Shown here: piece by piece, positions 47,253-59,044 of the stretch
How the letters are laid out: each line of letters starts with the position of its first letter
Numbering within the stretch: the first letter of the stretch is position 1
NCBI GenBank assembly: GCA_905221605.1
Contig: CAJNDS010001835.1
Span: forward strand, 157,601-221,600
Length of the DNA stretch: 64,000 bases
Direction: 5' to 3'
From: Symbiodinium natans
Lineage: Eukaryota; Sar; Dinophyceae; Suessiales; Symbiodiniaceae
Notes under the pieces: model-generated
What the model was told of the DNA's origin: nothing
Database searches by the model: none
What the model saw: only the letters and a program-made list of their open reading frames with translations
Made by a program: the position numbers and the translations under genes

Positions 47253-47374
47253 TTTCTTTTTGCAGTGCTACAGTCTCATTCTACAGCATGTTAAGTGCAC
47301 GCACTTCCTTGTTCATTCGCAGCGACCTCAACGTGAAGTTACACATGTTAACACTTTTACACGCGCACACGCAC

Positions 47375-47465
47375 ACTAAGCCATGAAGCCAAGCACCAAT
47401 CAGTATGCCCGTGAAGGAGGCCAACAGGACCGTCAGCAGCTCGAGAGATCCCAGAGCCATAGCTT
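47375..47465 (-). CDS. Transmembrane-segment exon of unknown protein
   Basis: The minus frame reads MALGSLELLTVLLASFTG, then ILIGAWLHGL: one clear 20-residue membrane helix. Starts shortly after an AG. Partner exons not identified. Confidence 0.35.
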
Positions 47466-48349
47466 GCACCCCATTCTGGCAAATCGCAGCTGGAGGCTTG
47501 ACGTACTGAGCCCACTTTGAGCATATTTCCGTACATTCACGGTCTTGGGGCTGACACGGCCTCTAGAATCTAGAAGTAAGTCCTGCCCAACGTCAGTCTG
47601 AATCTAGCTATGTGTCCCGCTGTTGTTGCATGTCGTCTGCGAACATGCAAAAAGGGCTCGAGGTTCGACGCCCTCTCTCAGTTTACAACCTTGCTGTTGC
47701 ACCGGAGCTCGCGGCTCGGTTGTGTACTTCTGCAAAGGCTCCAGCCACAGCGGCTCCAAATTCGCTTGGACAGGCAAGACAGGCAAGTTAGCAAAAGAAA
47801 AAGGGAAAGTACTTGAGGCCACCCTGTCGGTCATGATCGACATTGATCGAATGACCTGCTACGTTGAATACCCGGACATTGGCTTCAGACCAGCCTCGGA
47901 CAGTCTGATCGGGAACTCGAGCGAAAATCCCAGCAAAAGAGTAAGACTCGCAAGGACTTTTAGGGTTTGGAGTTTAAAGGGTTCGAAGGGGCTTGAAAAG
48001 GTTGTAAAGTTCAAAAAAGATGGTCTCCGACGGCCCTTCCAACTGGCAGCTAAGGCCGAGGGATACGGGCCTCGACCGGACTTGCCTTTGCCTTTGGAGT
48101 CGCCTGAGAGGCACTTTCGATGAAAAGGCCTTCCTTTCTAGTGCTTGTTGAATCGGGTTTCTGTTACGGGAGACCTCTATGGGTCCTCAAGCGGGGTACA
48201 TTTGAGTTCCGGCACCAACCCATCAGATAGCATCAGCCGATGTCTGTCGACCACAGGCTCAACTGCTCAACATTGCTCTGCATGAAGTGCCATGACCATG
48301 CCAAGCGGAAGCCCAAACGTAGATTCCTCAACTCCCGGAGAAAGGCAGA

Positions 48350-48363
48350 ACCCCCCCCCCCCT
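48350..48363. repeat. Poly-C tract
   Basis: Run of about 12 C just left of the minisatellite. A matching run of about 17 G lies at 48647-48663 to its right. Confidence 0.85.
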
Positions 48364-48600
48364 CGCCCCAAACATAAAAAAGATCCTCAAGCCTCCATGG
48401 GCACTGAACCCTATGAAGCCTCTTGAAGCCTCTGTGGAAGCCTCTTGAAGCCTCTTTTGAAGCCTCTTTTGAAGCCTCTTTGGAAGCCTCTTTTGAAGCC
48501 TCTTTTGAAGCCTCCTTTGAAGCCTCTTTTGAAGCCCCTCCTGAAGAATCCTTAAAAGAACATGTCTTCTTTGGCTGCTTCTCGGGGGCCTTTGTTGCCA
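48350..48600 (-). CDS. Lys/Glu/Ala/Ser repeat protein segment with 12-bp minisatellite
   Basis: The minus frame reads ATKAPEKQPKKTCSFKDSSG and then KEAS repeated about seven times before SRGFHRGFKR. The DNA unit is GAAGCCTCTTTT on the plus strand (about 48417-48540, 10-11 copies, a few of 9 or 13 bp at the left edge). The AG|G start near 48592 is consistent with an exon. A basic, alanine-rich, disordered region is expected. It could also be a non-coding minisatellite that happens to be in frame. Confidence 0.45.
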
Positions 48601-48663
48601 CCTCCCGGAGCCGCTCCCTTGGCGGAGGCCTTTCGCAGACTCAACGGGGGGGGGGGGGGGGGG

Positions 48664-51590
48664 GACACCCAGAAGAGTTCTCAAGTAATGATTCTGAGCA
48701 TTTATGACCAGTATTATGTCATGCTGACTATTATTAGTATTTTTTGTGCTTATCATGGTGGGTTTTTTCAGTTCCCTTCGAGGGCTTTTTTGAATGACTC
48801 CACTTGGGATGCCTCACTTGGCTTTCCATCCTTTCTTTCTTCACCAGGCTTTCCTTCGCCCTTGGGCCTCGGAGCGGAGAAGCATGAGAAAGAAGCCCCG
48901 GATCACTCGGAGCGCATGTTGCGGATGCATCACTTCGCAGTTCCCTGTGGGGCTCATCTTTGCTGGATGCCTTTGGGACCTGAAGCGCACTGCCAGGCAT
49001 CCTGCCCCTTCTCGCCCTTTTTGCCCTTTCCTTGGCTAGGACGGGAGCTGACACGGCAAGATGTTGAGATCTGCAAGCCCAAGGTTGACAACCTCATCCG
49101 GAAAACATGGCGGCCAACCTCTGTAGTCTCAGGCTGGTGCCTTTGCCTTTGCCTTTGAAGAACATGAAGTTGGGGGGGCCTGATGGCATGGGAAGCAACG
49201 TGGTGTTGATGCGCACAACGTCAATCAGGACAAGGCACGTCAAATAACATCAAAAAAATTGATTCAAGCACCACTGTCAATCGAACAGTGCGGCCAGACC
49301 ATTCCGAGCAACTTGCAATCCATTTGCATTCGAGCAGTACTCAGTATACATCGTCATCCCATGTCTTGTGGCGTGTGTGCCTTTCCATACGTAGCACTTC
49401 TCAGCTCCCAAGCCTTGCTCGTCCTGCGGTGCATGCGCCAGAAGTAAGCAGGCCCCGCTGTGCGAAATCAATTGTTGGCAAGCGGCACAGTATGACGAAA
49501 CCCTGCCAAAGCAACCGATTCTTTTGCGCTCACAGCTCCGCGGCAACACTGCTGCAACGTGCTGGCAGCCCGCAAAAAGCAGTCTCAGGGATTTGTAGCT
49601 TTCGGTTGCGAGGGTTTGCACCAAAACAAGGCACAGATAATATACACGGTTTCAAAGATCAATTCTCCCATCTGATGCCGCCCCACTTTGGCTGCGTCCC
49701 GCCCCTTGCCCGCCCCAATTCCTTCTTGACGAAGTTTCCTGGACGGTCCCTGGTCCCATTTCACCATCCCTCCACATCGCACACTCATCTGACACCTGCC
49801 TCCGGGACGACAAGAGAAGCACGCCTCTTCGAGATAGCCGGCAAAGGAGTGGCAAAGCGAGGCTGTAAACGAACTCCCAATCGCACTTCCGACATGCTTT
49901 GCAGCCGCCGAAAACCCTCAAAGGCCCAGGTTTAAGGCAAGCAGCTGATACAAAGCGGCTCAGGAGCTTCCCATTTTCACCCACTACTCCCGGTCCCCAT
50001 TCCCAAGTTCTCAGAGATTAAACATGTTTGCAACAGCCCGTAGCGCGCTTCCTACATTTGGTGCCTTTCCACGAGGGCCAAGCAGTCAAAACGTGCAGTC
50101 CTCAAACACTTGGAACTGAACGAAGGTGCCGGGCATCAAGTCCTTTGCGTTGGCCTTGGAAGGCTTTCTTGGTCACATCTGCATTGCATGCAAAAGGGGA
50201 ACACAGCGGCATCTGCGAGTGGTCAGATGCTGAATGCTGACCCGATCTTGTCTGAGCATGCGGACAAGGTCAGTTCGACTGATAAAAACTCGCCCCTGTC
50301 TCATTGAAGCCTGGCTGCGCAACTTTCTGACCCGGGGTCTGACTGACATGCGAATGTGTGAGACGGCCAATTTAAGTCTTCAAACTTGCATGACTAAGCG
50401 GACTCGCATGCACTGCTACATGGCCTTCGGGTGACGAATGGGTTCCGCGGGCATGATCCAGCCGTAGTTGCCCTGCGTCACAGCAACAGTCCATCAGTGG
50501 TTGGGCTCGTACTGTCGAAACGGCAGAACTTCTGCATACCTCTGAAGCCGCCCTTTCCCCTGTACTCGTGGGCTGAGGGCCAGTTAAACAATCTCCTTTG
50601 CCAAGCCCCAGGCTCGCCAATCCAAGACCTGCAGAGGTGCTCTGTCTGATAATTGCTCTCGCGGTGATGGCAGCTCACACATGCCGGAGCCTGTCCCAGA
50701 TGTTGGTGAGTGGACACGCGCTGACGTGGCAGGGTTGGACCTGGACACATGCCAGCAATGGACAACGCAACGCAATGCAGATGTGGCTGAGACGGGACAA
50801 AACCGGCAGCACACGCAGCAACAAGTGACAGCTTCAGGCAGATGCCACCCGGCTGCTTGTCCTTCTTCTCCTGCAGAAGGCAGTTGAGCAAGTGCATGTG
50901 AAGGTGTAATAGCTCACCAGTAACGCCAGGATGTGTCAGCCGATCGAGATGTCAACTTGCAGGATTGAACGTTCGCCTATACTTTCGAAAGAGACCGTGG
51001 CACTCGGACATGAAGTCTTGTGTCCAGACCTGGTCCTCTCCTCCTGCCTCAGGGGCCCTGAGCAGACGGCATGGGCTGCAATGCAGTACGAAGACAAAGA
51101 CGCGTCTGTCCGGACGACAAGCACGATTGCTTCGCGACAAGAGCACCATCTGAGCTGGGTGCTCTGGAGTCGCAGCAGGGACCTCTTCACCTTGCGCAAG
51201 ATTCTATCCCTTATCCCCCAAAAAACTAATCCCTTGCTGTAGCTTGGTGACATCAGCCCTGCATGGCTACAGATGAGGCTTTGGGGCGTTGCAGGGCTCA
51301 GCCGCCTCAGCCTCTACAACAACTGCTCACTGCGTCAGTATTTCTGGCTTTTTCCCTGCTGTATTTACTGCCTTTCCGGGCGTTTGCTGACCATTCCGAA
51401 GGCAAGCACTGCTGAGCACGGCGCTGCTCGCCATGGTGTCAGAAACTGCGTTTCTTGACTTTCAGCGTACGAACAGCAAGGCGCCAACGTGCACAAATGC
51501 ATACATGTCGGATATGTACTGCTGAAGCACTGAAGTTATGACTGAGCACGTCTACATCAAGATCGCTTGATGCACCTTGCATGCGAAATC
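48664..51590. other. Unassigned
   Basis: Weak minus candidates: about 49660-49740 (KLRQEGIGAGKGRDAAKVG) and about 50545-50575 (GKGGFRG with an AG|G start and GT donor), both of the KG/RG-rich style seen elsewhere. Nothing else recognised. Confidence 0.35.
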
Positions 51591-51664
51591 GTGAGAGCAT
51601 ATGCCACAGGAGAGGATGCCATCTCAGTGGGAGAGAGCTCCTTGAGCCGATTACGGGGCGCCGC

Positions 51665-51725
51665 TGAATCTCGGTGATGTCGGCAACTGCGACCCTCAAT
51701 TCCATGTTGTCATCGGCGCGGCGAT
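51665..51725 (-). CDS. Possible first exon of unknown protein
   Basis: The minus frame starts MHRRADDNMELRVAVADITE at 51725 and continues as IQRRPVIGSR. Coding-like, family unknown. Confidence 0.3.
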
Positions 51726-52309
51726 GCATGTTGTGAGCTCAAACTGCTTCAGTGATGCTTCAGTCCTCATTCTACAAGCGTTCTCCTGTTTGCATCCTTC
51801 TGCATGGCACTCTTCTCTGTTGGACATCTTCTCAACAAGAGCTGAGAAACAACCAGCAGATGCCGCAGTTTTCTTGGAAATCGATCACCCCTCCACACAA
51901 CAACAATCCCCAGCACAGAAGCTTCACCTGAGGGTTACAATATCTCATAAGATTTCAGTGGCACAAAAGTCTTGCTTGGCTGGAAAGGCTTGAAGGCAAA
52001 GGGGGCTCATGCGAAATAATGGGACTTTGCGCAGAGCTTGCGGCCCTGTGTAGCTGAAAGCACTTTGCACTTAAACCAATATGTTCGGGTTGTCCAGCTC
52101 CTTCGACTGCTAAATCACAGTGTAAACATTGAAACATATGCCAAACTGAGCTGGAACCCTTGATGACCCTGCAGTTTGCTTCAGGAATGGCAGATTCACC
52201 CAGCAGGCTGACATGCTCCGTACTGCTGCAACTTGGGGGAGCACAGATGAAAAATGGTACTGAATGAGTAACCAAGGCTGTCAACCATCCAATGTAGTGA
52301 CGTCTGCTG

Positions 52310-52400
52310 AAGCAACGCTTCCAAGCCGTCCGGGCTGGAGCTTTCGACGCCAGGGGAGCGACGATGTGTCCGCGACAGGTTGTTGAAACCCTGCAGGGAG
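52310..52400 (-). CDS. Exon of unknown protein
   Basis: Follows AG|G and ends at a GT donor. Reads GFNNLSRTHRRSPGVESSS, then PDGLEALLQQTSLHWM. Ser-rich start and a helical end. Family not recognised. Confidence 0.4.
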
Positions 52401-52409
52401 CCAACGCTT

Positions 52410-53815
52410 GTGGTGAAGTGAAGGCGTCTCCCGCACGAGCGAGGCCCATGGACAGTGGAGTTTTTGGACGCGGCCCGAAAAACCCAGAAGAACAGCAATC
52501 TCGGTGATGCTAGCTGCGTCAAGAGCTGGATGACTCACTGAGCCCACTGTCCCGGGTGATCGCCTCAAGCATCTAGGAAGACTACGCCAGCCTCGTCTGT
52601 GCCAACATGTACAAGGGTATGCACAGGCATGGCCACGTCCACCTCTGGTGCTGAATATTTTTTGGAAGTCTGGTGTGCCATGACAGCCGAACTTAGAAAT
52701 ACCGTACAGGTGGGAGTGGCCTTAAAGTTGTAACAAGTCCTGGATGTCGTAGCACCTGGCTACATGCGAGACACTACAGCCCAACAATGCTCAGTCGGCG
52801 TGCTTCGGGACGGGAAATGTTGACAAAAACTCGCACCCCGCAAGGTCTTCGTAGGGGTTCTACAACATACTCCTTGCTGAGCTTCAGGAGCCAAAAAGGT
52901 ACAAAGAGCATAAAGAGCACTGGCTGGCGCATGGGGTGTCTCAGCACTCATCTTCGGGAAACACTCTCCATAGAGCCGGTCTGCATTCTTGCAGTAGCTT
53001 CCGTAGCTAGCTTCCCAGACAACCCCAAAGCTGTCAAGCTAGAGCCCGAAACGCATCGAAACGCATCACGGCACTATCCGGGTCATGAGGCTTGAGCCGC
53101 ATGATGCCGCATTTCAACGGCTTGGCTGCCCAAAGCAGCATGGCTCATCTGCATAGCGTGCGAGATGGCCACGCAAGCACAGCCCTGATAAAGGCGTGTT
53201 TGTTTTGTTTTTTGGCGACATCTCCGCACTTTGCCATGGGATGCCTTGGCTTAAGGGCATCTCCTGTCCTATTTCTTGGATTACACTACCAGAAGATGGT
53301 AAATGCTGTGGTACGGGTTCGCGCCAGCTCATCCACGGCTTCGTGCTTTGATGCCATTACATAACTTGAACTTCGCCGTTTAAGAGATGCTTTGCCCCCA
53401 TGGGACTTGCAAAGGTCCCGTGGCAGTGTCGCCAGCATCCAGCCGGCTCTGCTGAACCACTCTTGTCGGGACATGTCCATGAAGCCACTCTACACCGTCT
53501 TATGGGAACCCTCGCACGTGAACCTGTCAAAACTTGCCACTTTCTATTCCCGCGTGACCACACATGGTATTGCATGTCCCAAGGAGCTGCTTTCCCTGGT
53601 CGGCTCAAGCGGTTCCGTTCGTCTCTATAACATGCTATTGCAATCCACGCAGATCTTCATGCTCGTTCAAACCTCTCGACTCCTCAAGATAGCTCAAACT
53701 CGCATCGGAGCAGGTATGGAAACGCTCTGGAGCCTTCTTTGTGCTTGAAGTGAGCTTCGAAATGGTCGCATATGTAGCATGGCAAAGGCATCTATAGCGC
53801 CAAAAGGCGTACAAA
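52410..53815. other. Unassigned, weak exon candidates
   Basis: Minus pieces at about 52875-52930 (PASALYALCTFLAPEAQQG) and 53215-53295 (SGSVIQEIGQEMPLSQG) look coding. No family. Confidence 0.3.
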
Positions 53816-53824
53816 GGCAAGATT

Positions 53825-53960
53825 GCGTGCGGATTTGGCGAGGGATCTAGCCGCGTCTAGCCTAGTCATGTCCCATGCCATGCGTACCATGCGCTCTGCC
53901 GGGAAAGCAAACAACAAATCCATCAGGCTCTCTGAGGGCAGGTGCGGAAATGAGGGCAGA
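53825..53960 (-). CDS. Exon of unknown protein
   Basis: The minus frame reads ESLMDLLFAFPAERMVRM, then AWDMTRLDAARSLAKSAR, a convincing helical pattern. Family not recognised. Confidence 0.4.
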
Positions 53961-54109
53961 CAACTTCTAACGGAACATGCGCTGACAGATCCACGATTCA
54001 CAGAGATCATGGCACCTGCGCGCTTCAGGCAGCCTCACCTAACCCAAAGCAAGAGCTGAAGCGGCTGAAGGTTCAAAGACAAAGATTGTGTAGAAAAGCG
54101 GCTGCTCTT

Positions 54110-54232
54110 TGTTGTTCTTTTTCGCATCCTTGTCTAAAACAAAAGCTCTGAGAAAGGCACTTGTGAACGTGACTGGCTTGCCAGTCCCGCTTGGACTCTC
54201 CCCATATCCCCACAGTGGTTTCGAGACCTGTA
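54110..54232 (-). CDS. Exon of unknown protein
   Basis: Starts AG|G and reads VSKPLWGYGESPSGTGKPV, then TFTSAFLRAFVLDKDAKKN. Coding-like with a Gly/Ser/Thr loop. Family not recognised. Confidence 0.35.
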
Positions 54233-54749
54233 CATCTTGCAATACAGGAGCAGCCGCATTCTCAACACTTCAAGCAGGATTCGATGGCCAACTGTGGCAG
54301 GAGTGGAATGCGTAAATCCACCCTTCACTCGCACTGCACAAAAAAGCGTTCCATCTCAAATGAGCCCTTCACATAGTGCGTGCAGCTTACGGCTGAAGGT
54401 CATGATTGCAAGCTCTTGTCGTTCAGCTGACGCTGCACTCGATATTTGTCAGGAAAACCTGAAAACAGCTGGCCCCCTCACAGTATTTACTACAAAATCA
54501 AAGAACCCCTCGACTTAGAATGCCCGGCCTAACATATGGATTGGCAAGAATGAGCATAGTATTTACCCCCTTCCGCAGCCTCGAGTTGGCAAACCCTGCA
54601 GTCCGCCCTGTGGCTCAGGTCAGGAAGCTTGGATCAGCCTCCGCAAAGCCGTCCCCATGGAAAGAGTTGTGAATCAGAGGGGCGCAAGTGGCTAAGGATG
54701 GTGCCAATCCTCCCCTGAAGGGTGGCGGCACAACCTGACGAGATCACGC

Positions 54750-54865
54750 TTATATATATATATACATATATGTATATATGTATACATGTGTGTATGTATG
54801 TGCTCCTATATATACATATGTATACATATACCAACGCGTATGCATATGTATTTACATATAGTTAG
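54750..54865. repeat. AT-rich TATA/TATG microsatellite
   Basis: (TA)n and TATGTATACA repeats, without a gene. Confidence 0.9.
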
Positions 54866-55649
54866 ATATGCACAAACCACCCGTTATTCGCATCATCACA
54901 CGCTGAGCCGAGCCACGCCCGCTCTCAAGCTGTGGAGATCAGGCAGGTCTGGGTACGGCGGCCTTAAAACGCGCTCTCTGCAGCCAACTGCCGACCCCAC
55001 CAGCTTCGCTCGGGTCGAGACAACCATAAAACTAAAGAACACAAAAGCTTCACTTTGCTCCAAAGGATCAAACAAACTTGGTGGAGAACACAAAGAGAAG
55101 CTCGACAAGTGATGGCTCAATCATCACGAGGTCACTAAGTACACTCTGAGGGAGTGGCGCGCCGAGGCCCGCTCCAGGGCCCATCTGGTCATGTGCCAAA
55201 CGAAACCGCGCCCGAATGGAAAAGCTAGGCCTACGTTGACCCTGGAAGAGTTCAGCTGCCTGCGCAAACACCACTTGTAAGTTGCCAACAACTGAATAAG
55301 GCTAGTCAGCCTTACTCAGGCTTAACTTCGCCAAAGTAACAGCTGGACTAAGCTTAAGTAAGCTTGACTAGTCCAAACATCTAATACTTCAATTGGGCTT
55401 ATAGACTTTAGCAGGCCATCCATCTATGGGCATTTTGGCAAAATCTTGCCACACTTAGCTTACTCTGTATGATTTTCTGCTCATCGAAGGTCCGGTAGGT
55501 GGCACGTTGTGAGGAAGCATCTTGTATCTCATCCTCAACTTAGAACATAGGGAGATAGATGGGCAGAACATAAAACACTCTGTACATCATGCTTATGTGA
55601 CACACTGTGTAGACCTCAAGTTTAAAGGGTTGTTAGTAAGTTGTTAGTG

Positions 55650-56463
55650 TCAAAGGGTTGGCGGGCCACAATCACTGCTCGAAAGAATTCCTGCACCCTG
55701 TCAATCCCCACAGCATAAAGGCTTGCAATGTCTTGCCTGTGGCGGTGGTGGCATGAAGCCAGCCCAGGGAGGATTTCCCAGCCCTTGGCACAAGCCCATG
55801 TTCCGTGAGGTTTTCTCACCAAGCGTTGCGTTTTATCAACCCAGCACTGGCCGACTGTTTCGTTGGAACAGATTGCGGAAAGGATGTGGAAGCTGATCTC
55901 CCGCTGTGAATAACACCACAAGATACAGCCGTGCTGCACCCAAGCGTGATCCAATCTGCGCTGAGCTCTAAGCCCAGTGACTGCTGCAAGCCCTGAAGGC
56001 CTTGCAGGGCAACGGCACAGACATGCACAGACTCAAACAGCTGACTTGCGCAACCCTGCCATCCACGCCTGGTAAGCCATTGAGTCCCTGCAGTCCCTGC
56101 AAGCCTTGCACAGGACATGTCAACGAGTCTATATATGCTTACGTGCTTAAAGGTGTGCACCATTACAGAACGTGAAATGGCGGAGTAGAATGCGAATTCA
56201 TGCAGATTGCACTTGGCCCCGGACATGTGCACAGGCACGTGCAACATCCGAGGCTGTGACCGGCAAGATTCAGATTCTGGGGCATGGAGTTCAGGCCGGA
56301 GCCCTGTGGCCATGCTTCATGTCTTGGTTGGTCCCATCTGTGGCAATGGACTCGCAACGCGCTCCTGTTTTGCTACTTTTTGGCAACATCCGATGCCGAG
56401 TCAATTCGGCTGCCAATTCCGGGCACAGGTCACTTACAAGACCTTGAAACTCGGGGATGTTGC
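55650..56463 (-). CDS. Gly/Leu/Gln/Asn-rich protein, partly collagen-like (partial model)
   Basis: Four consecutive exons join with correct phase and AG|G acceptors: 56438-56463 GNIPEFQGL (GT donor, GTAAGT consensus), 56261-56303 GSGLNSMPQNLNLA (GT), 56060-56104 GLQGLQGLNGLPGVD (GC), 55969-56000 GLQGLQQSLGL (GA). One stretch is a true Gly-X-Y run of five triplets, so a short triple-helix-like or, more likely, a disordered low-complexity segment is possible. Downstream minus frames at about 55650-55780 (GWEILPGLASC, DIASLYAVGIDRVQEFFR) may be the C-terminus. The style closely resembles the tail region at 25.9-27.1 kb. Function unknown. Confidence 0.55.
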
Positions 56464-57171
56464 CTGATTTTGCCCCCGCACCCCGCCTCCAGGAAGCCCG
56501 GCACAGGCCCCGGCACAGGGAGGCCCAAGCCGCGGCCTGTGTACTTTCGTGGGAAAATGCCGGCCTGGCTGACACCTTTCTCAAGAAAGCAGAACCACCA
56601 AGAACAACCGAGCACAAATTAACTTGACTCTGAGGCGCGGTACTCCAAACAAATGGTCCTCTCGAGCCTAAATACCACATGCAAGCCAGCCTCCCTCAAG
56701 TGGAATACCACCCTGAATCGCCCAAAACAAAGGACCGTAGCATCTTCAACCTTCCTATCCGCCTATCAGCCGAGGCACCCATTTTGGGCAGTGGCGGCTC
56801 CTGCTGATGGGAGGCTCGGGGGCCGCGGGTTGGATCTGTGATGTGTGCTTGTGCCACATGAGGAATCCCACTTCTGACGTGCCATAGCCAAACGGTCAGT
56901 GACTAGATGCTCTGCTAGACAATTACTAGACCGAGTCCGAGTGACAGGGCTGGATCCGATCCCTTTTCAATTTGTACCATCCTGTGCCGAGACTCTTGCC
57001 ACATGCCTCCCAGTAACGGTAGCGAACCCCGAAGCGAGAATCGCAAGCGCAGAAGCCCTGCACAATTTGCTCATCATGTCATGTGCCATTCAGGCACCAT
57101 CCCCCCAAGCCCTGGCAGTCGCCTGAGCCGAAGCGGGCATCGCCAGGTTCCGTGGCGCCCTAGGAACAAAC
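56464..57171. other. Unassigned
   Basis: A Gly/Pro minus piece at about 56480-56560 (GRGLGLPVPGPVPGFLEAG) may be an upstream exon of the GLQ gene. Otherwise nothing seen. Confidence 0.35.
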
Positions 57172-57297
57172 AGTGCACAGTGCACAGTGCACAGTGCACA
57201 GTGCACAGTGCACAGTGCACAGTGCACAGTGCACAGTGCACAGTGCACAGTGCACAGTGCACAGTGCACAGTGCACAGTGCACAGTGCACAGTGCAC
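57172..57297. repeat. (AGTGCAC)n heptanucleotide satellite
   Basis: About 18 perfect tandem copies of a 7-bp unit. Each copy holds the palindrome GTGCAC, so single strands can fold into hairpins. All six frames stay open across it and none is meaningful. Confidence 0.95.
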
Positions 57298-57801
57298 ATT
57301 TTCAGGTGCAGAACCAAACCCAACCTGAAGCAAATATTATTGTGACGTCGCTGTTGTCCAGCCACTGTGTTGTGAACTGCAGCAAACAGTTGAAGAGCAT
57401 TCTCTGAGCCGCAACGGGAGTAGTAAAGAAATCAGATCGTGTCCAGTTTCGTTACAAATTCTGTCATCAGCCAAGAGCAACACGAAAAGCTGCCCAGCGA
57501 ATCAAGTGCTTCTCCTTTCAGTTTGTCAATCCGAAATCCGAGAGCCGCGCGAGCTGGTCAAACCACAGGGAGCACCTGCACGTGTCCCACATATGTTGTG
57601 CCAATCCGTAAACCCAAGTACTGAGATGCACTGAGAGAGCCAGCAGGAACTGCAGCTCCCAAGCTACAAGTTGCTGCCAGGGCTTTTTCGGCAAGCCGGC
57701 GCTTTGCCGATGGGTCTTCATGGGGCTTTGGACTGTGTCTTGGACACGGCAAGGCGTAGTCTCCACTCTACCGCATGTCTCCCCACTCACCGTAAGTGCA
57801 G
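57298..57801. other. 3' flank of the bL24m gene
   Basis: No conserved frame recognised. Probably the 3' untranslated and intergenic part. Confidence 0.5.
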
Positions 57802-59044
57802 TCATCTGTTGTAGTTGTACTTCGTCATGGCCAAACGTGCCAGTCGCAAAGCTTCCTGAGGGGGCGCAGCGGGCACCAGACCATATCAGACAACATCATA
57901 GAATGAGCACGAGCCCACGCCTGTATGGCGGAAAACCCTGGCCCTGATCGGCCTTGTCCGCGTGGTAGTCATATGTCTTTCGGAGTGCCACTTCTGGAGG
58001 AGTGTCTTTGGGACCTTCCATATGATCCTTCTCCAGGCATGAATGAACTACAGGTACCCATTGCGCACGTCACGTCCCCCGTCCTCATCTCGCGGTTGCA
58101 TGTGCTTCGGCAAATCTGGCCAAGGAATGATGTGGCCAGTCAGGTGGGAGATGCGGATAGCATCGCCATCTTCCGTGAAGGTCAACCCGACCTTCGATAC
58201 TTACAGGACTCCATGGCCCGCTTGTGGTCTGCATGGTCACGACCAAGCACTGCAACCAAGATGCTCTTGTCGGCCTGCCCACTGCTGGATCGATTAGAGC
58301 ACAGTTGGAGTAATGAATCTTTTTCTCGATGAACTTGGGATTCCTCGCAGCTCCAATCAGGGCCTTATGGCCTTGTGCAACCTTTTCGGGTATGGCAGAC
58401 TGTTGGTATCATTGATGCTACCGTTACTTGCCACTCTTGTTGCTTTCTGCAGCGGAGGGACCCTTCATCATCGACCACCTGCTTCGACACAAATAAAACG
58501 TGGGCATGGGGAGTGCGTCGAAATTCGTCTCGGCCCGAGGCCCATATGCCCGCCTAAGGACACCCGTGCACCGCCCTCAAACTCACAAACCATCGAAAGC
58601 CCAAAAGCCCCCCCCAGCCTTTAATTCCCGAATCTCCCCGAAGGTTTCCTGTAGACATGACAGGGCTCCAACGGGTTTGCTCGATTTTCGGGCCAGCATC
58701 GAACGAAGACCTTAACAGCCCCCCCCCCCCCCCCCGGAGCCTTGCGAAGGTTGAGGCCTTTGACCTTCAGCATGTTTCGGCGGTGGTCGACCATCAGAAC
58801 TTCCCCGGTAGAGCGCTTCTCCCTTCCTCCGCCAGGCTGATTGTGATTCGTGGCTGGGGGGGTGCAAGGTGGACCACGTAGTAGAACCGGGATCTAAGGC
58901 ATTGCACCGAGCGCCAGCAACATTGCAAATTGTGCCAGCATTCTCATTGTCTCTTGATGCTGTCGTATGCGCACTAATTCCGAGCCGCCTGAAACAAGAA
59001 ACACGACGTCGCCCGGCCGAATCTTCCATGTTCGGATCAGGGAT
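57802..59044 (-). CDS. Mitochondrial large-subunit ribosomal protein bL24m
   Basis: Component of the large mitoribosomal subunit that binds 23S-like rRNA early in assembly. Seven exons join in phase: 58989-59044, 58741-58826, 58437-58478, 58265-58363, 58084-58191, 57953-58027, 57802-57855, with GC, GC, GA, GC, GA and GC donors and AG|G acceptors except the first exon. About 172 residues are covered. The KOW motif reads KIRPGDVVFLVSGREKRSTG, then EVLMVDHRRNMLKVKGLNL. The family's middle strand is HYSNCALIDPAVGRPTR, followed by VGLTFTEDGDAIRISHLTG and HIIPWPD. The C-terminal EGPKDTPPEVALRKTYDY is the mitochondrial extension seen in animal MRPL24, which separates it from the plastid form. It ends at a TGA after KYNYNR. 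The start codon and import presequence lie in exons right of 59044 that I did not find. Confidence 0.9.
58720..58736. repeat. Poly-C tract in a bL24m intron
   Basis: Run of about 17 C immediately inside the GC donor of the exon at 58741-58826. Confidence 0.9.

Noticed and set aside
47623-48123. Plus-strand open frame of 166 codons, part of which (VLEATLSVMIDIDRM) looks like a SPRY strand
   Set aside because: Only a few residues resemble the family, the end runs through telomere-like TTTAGGGTTTGGAGTTTAAAGGG, and no neighbouring exon supports it. Left out rather than called.
57172-57297. CRISPR-like array
   Set aside because: The repeat is a 7-bp satellite without spacers, and the genome is eukaryotic.
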